Positions 5,326-5,850 of a stretch of DNA of 5,850 bases are shown here, one piece after another. This stretch comes from Candidatus Omnitrophota bacterium. Lineage in GTDB: Bacteria > Omnitrophota > Omnitrophia > Omnitrophales > Danuiimicrobiaceae. Under the pieces are notes generated by a model. It had not been told where the DNA came from. It did not search any database and saw nothing but the letters and a program-made list of their open reading frames with translations. The translations under genes and the position numbers were made by a program. Numbering within the stretch: the stretch's first letter is position 1; every line of letters starts with the position of its first letter. The stretch spans positions 1-5,850 of the forward strand of contig JACQQO010000085.1 in the NCBI GenBank assembly GCA_016206955.1, in the 5' to 3' direction.

Positions 5326-5502
5326 ATGCCGTATGTGAACGTCAAAGTAGTGGGCAAGCTTTCGAAAGAGCAGAAGAAAAATATCGCAGGTGATATTTCA
5401 AATTCCCTTCTCAAACATGCCGGAAAGCCAAAGGATCACACGTATATTGTTTTTGACGAAGTGGCTGGAGAAAATTGGGCAAAAGGAGACAACTTGTTCT
5501 AA
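5326..5502 (+). CDS. 4-oxalocrotonate tautomerase-like protein
   Basis: This 58-residue protein belongs to the tautomerase superfamily, whose members use an N-terminal proline, exposed by methionine removal, as the catalytic base or acid in small cytosolic oligomers. MPYVNVKVVG is the beta-strand carrying Pro1. SKEQKKNIAGDISNSL is the helix, and YIVFDEVAGENWAKGD is the second strand and C-terminal hairpin. By ungapped alignment to the well-studied 4-oxalocrotonate tautomerase, Arg11 is Leu, Arg39 is Tyr and Phe50 is Trp. The residues that bind and polarise the oxalocrotonate carboxylates are therefore missing, and the true substrate is probably different. Length is slightly below the usual 60-62. 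It has its own promoter and leader hairpin. The ACT-domain gene follows 52 bases downstream. Confidence 0.9.
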   Translation: MPYVNVKVVGKLSKEQKKNIAGDISNSLLKHAGKPKDHTYIVFDEVAGENWAKGDNLF

Positions 5503-5506
5503 ATCA

Positions 5507-5547
5507 GGGGACACTTTACTTAATTTGGAATTAAGTAAAGTGTCCCC
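5507..5547. repeat. Dispersed GGGGACAC palindrome, copy 4 (3-base loop)
   Basis: Nineteen-base arms at 5507-5525 and 5529-5547 are perfect inverted repeats with arms identical to copies 1 and 2, separated only by TGG. The flanking T/A runs seen in copies 1 and 2 are absent. It fills 41 of the 52 bases between the tautomerase stop and the ACT start, leaving 7 bases before the ATG. As RNA it would be a very tight hairpin next to the initiation site. It lacks a T-run, so it is not a standard terminator. Confidence 0.9.
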
Positions 5548-5554
5548 ATAACCC

Positions 5555-5850
5555 ATGCCAATCCAAAAGCAGCTGTCCATTTTTTTACCGAACCGGCCGG
5601 GTGTTCTGGCTCATATTTCAAGCGTTTTGGCCGAAGCGGATGTCAATATTTTGGCCCTCTCCGTCCATGACACCGTTGATAACGCGGTCATACGCCTTGT
5701 GCTGGATAATCCCACCAAAGCGCTGCTTCTTTTGGAGCGCGAAGAACTCTATATTATGGAACAGGACGTCGTCATTCTCGCAGTGGATAATCAACCTGGA
5801 ATCTTAGCCAAAATCGCACAAAAACTTGCCCATGCGGATATCAACATTCA
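5555..5850 (+). CDS. Tandem ACT-domain protein, 3' end cut by the window edge
   Basis: The reading frame opens at ATG 5555 and stays open to the window end (98 full codons). A TAA at 5549-5551 in the same frame rules out an earlier start. The first ACT domain (about 1-65) has QLSIFLPNRPGVLAHISSVLAEADVNILALSV positioned as the ligand-binding strand, PGxL turn and helix. A second begins at about 69 with VVILAVDNQPGILAKIAQKLAHADINI. This matches the small two-ACT proteins (about 130-140 residues; COG4747 type) that bind amino acids or related ligands as free-standing regulators and often neighbour phenylacetate-CoA ligase genes. Whether one follows lies outside the window. It is probably co-transcribed with the tautomerase. 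No Shine-Dalgarno is visible, and the palindrome occupies the site where one would be. Confidence 0.88.
   Translation, partial: MPIQKQLSIFLPNRPGVLAHISSVLAEADVNILALSVHDTVDNAVIRLVLDNPTKALLLLEREELYIMEQDVVILAVDNQPGILAKIAQKLAHADINI

Noticed and set aside
232..5547. CRISPR array
   Set aside because: The repeats are palindromic, lie kilobases apart in separate gaps, and have no regular spacers.
5601..5807. Plus-strand open frame of 68 codons
   Set aside because: It is out of frame with the ACT-domain gene over the same bases; the ACT frame has clear homology and stays open to the window end.
1..5850. Transposase for the palindromes within the window
   Set aside because: No frame shows Y1 (HUH) or DDE transposase motifs; any mobilising enzyme must be elsewhere.

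Overview
The window looks like chromosomal DNA from a free-living, probably Gram-negative bacterium of moderate GC content. The supporting signs are a bacterial 5S rRNA, a membrane-anchored CHASE2-GGDEF protein, a DUF3047 protein, a secreted protein with a signal peptide, and dispersed GGGGACAC palindromes. I have seen comparable gene and repeat mixes in deltaproteobacterial and candidate-phylum (for example Omnitrophota-like) genomes. The sequence does not prove a phylum, so this is a weak guess.

Layout. 1-108: 3' part of a 5S rRNA, then a perfect 18-bp hairpin ending in T residues (123-166) that should terminate the rRNA operon. 309-1961 (+): CHASE2-GGDEF diguanylate cyclase. 1998-5224: four minus-strand genes. 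In transcription order these are a DUF3047 membrane-anchored protein (5224-4496), a small two-helix HAMP membrane protein starting directly after its stop (4495-4067), a LacI/GalR-type sugar-binding domain without its helix-turn-helix (3977-3132), and an unrecognised secreted protein (2969-1998). 5326-5502 (+): a 4-oxalocrotonate-tautomerase-like protein divergent from DUF3047. 5555 to the window end (+): a tandem ACT-domain protein cut by the edge and easily missed because it has no stop in the window.

The main unusual feature is a family of dispersed palindromes with arms GGGGACACTTTACTTAATT. There are four copies (232-294, 3073-3130, 4005-4065, 5507-5547). A related palindrome forms the 5S terminator, and a solitary half-site of a related type lies at 1963-1988. 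Five of the six non-coding gaps hold such an element; only the DUF3047/tautomerase divergent promoter region lacks one. Arms are conserved and loops are not. One copy carries a compensatory base-pair swap, so folding (DNA or RNA) seems to be what is kept. They resemble REP/MITE-like elements mobilised in trans by a Y1 (IS200-like/RAYT) transposase, but no transposase is encoded here.

How the genes may work together. DUF3047 and HAMP look translationally coupled and probably act together at the membrane. The LacI-type domain and the secreted protein each have a perfect extended -10 (TGNTATAAT) between a palindrome and the start codon, so they look independently transcribed. The LacI-type promoter lies so close to the ATG that its mRNA should be leaderless. 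Tautomerase and ACT are probably co-transcribed, with a palindrome filling almost all the space between them. No single pathway connects all the genes.
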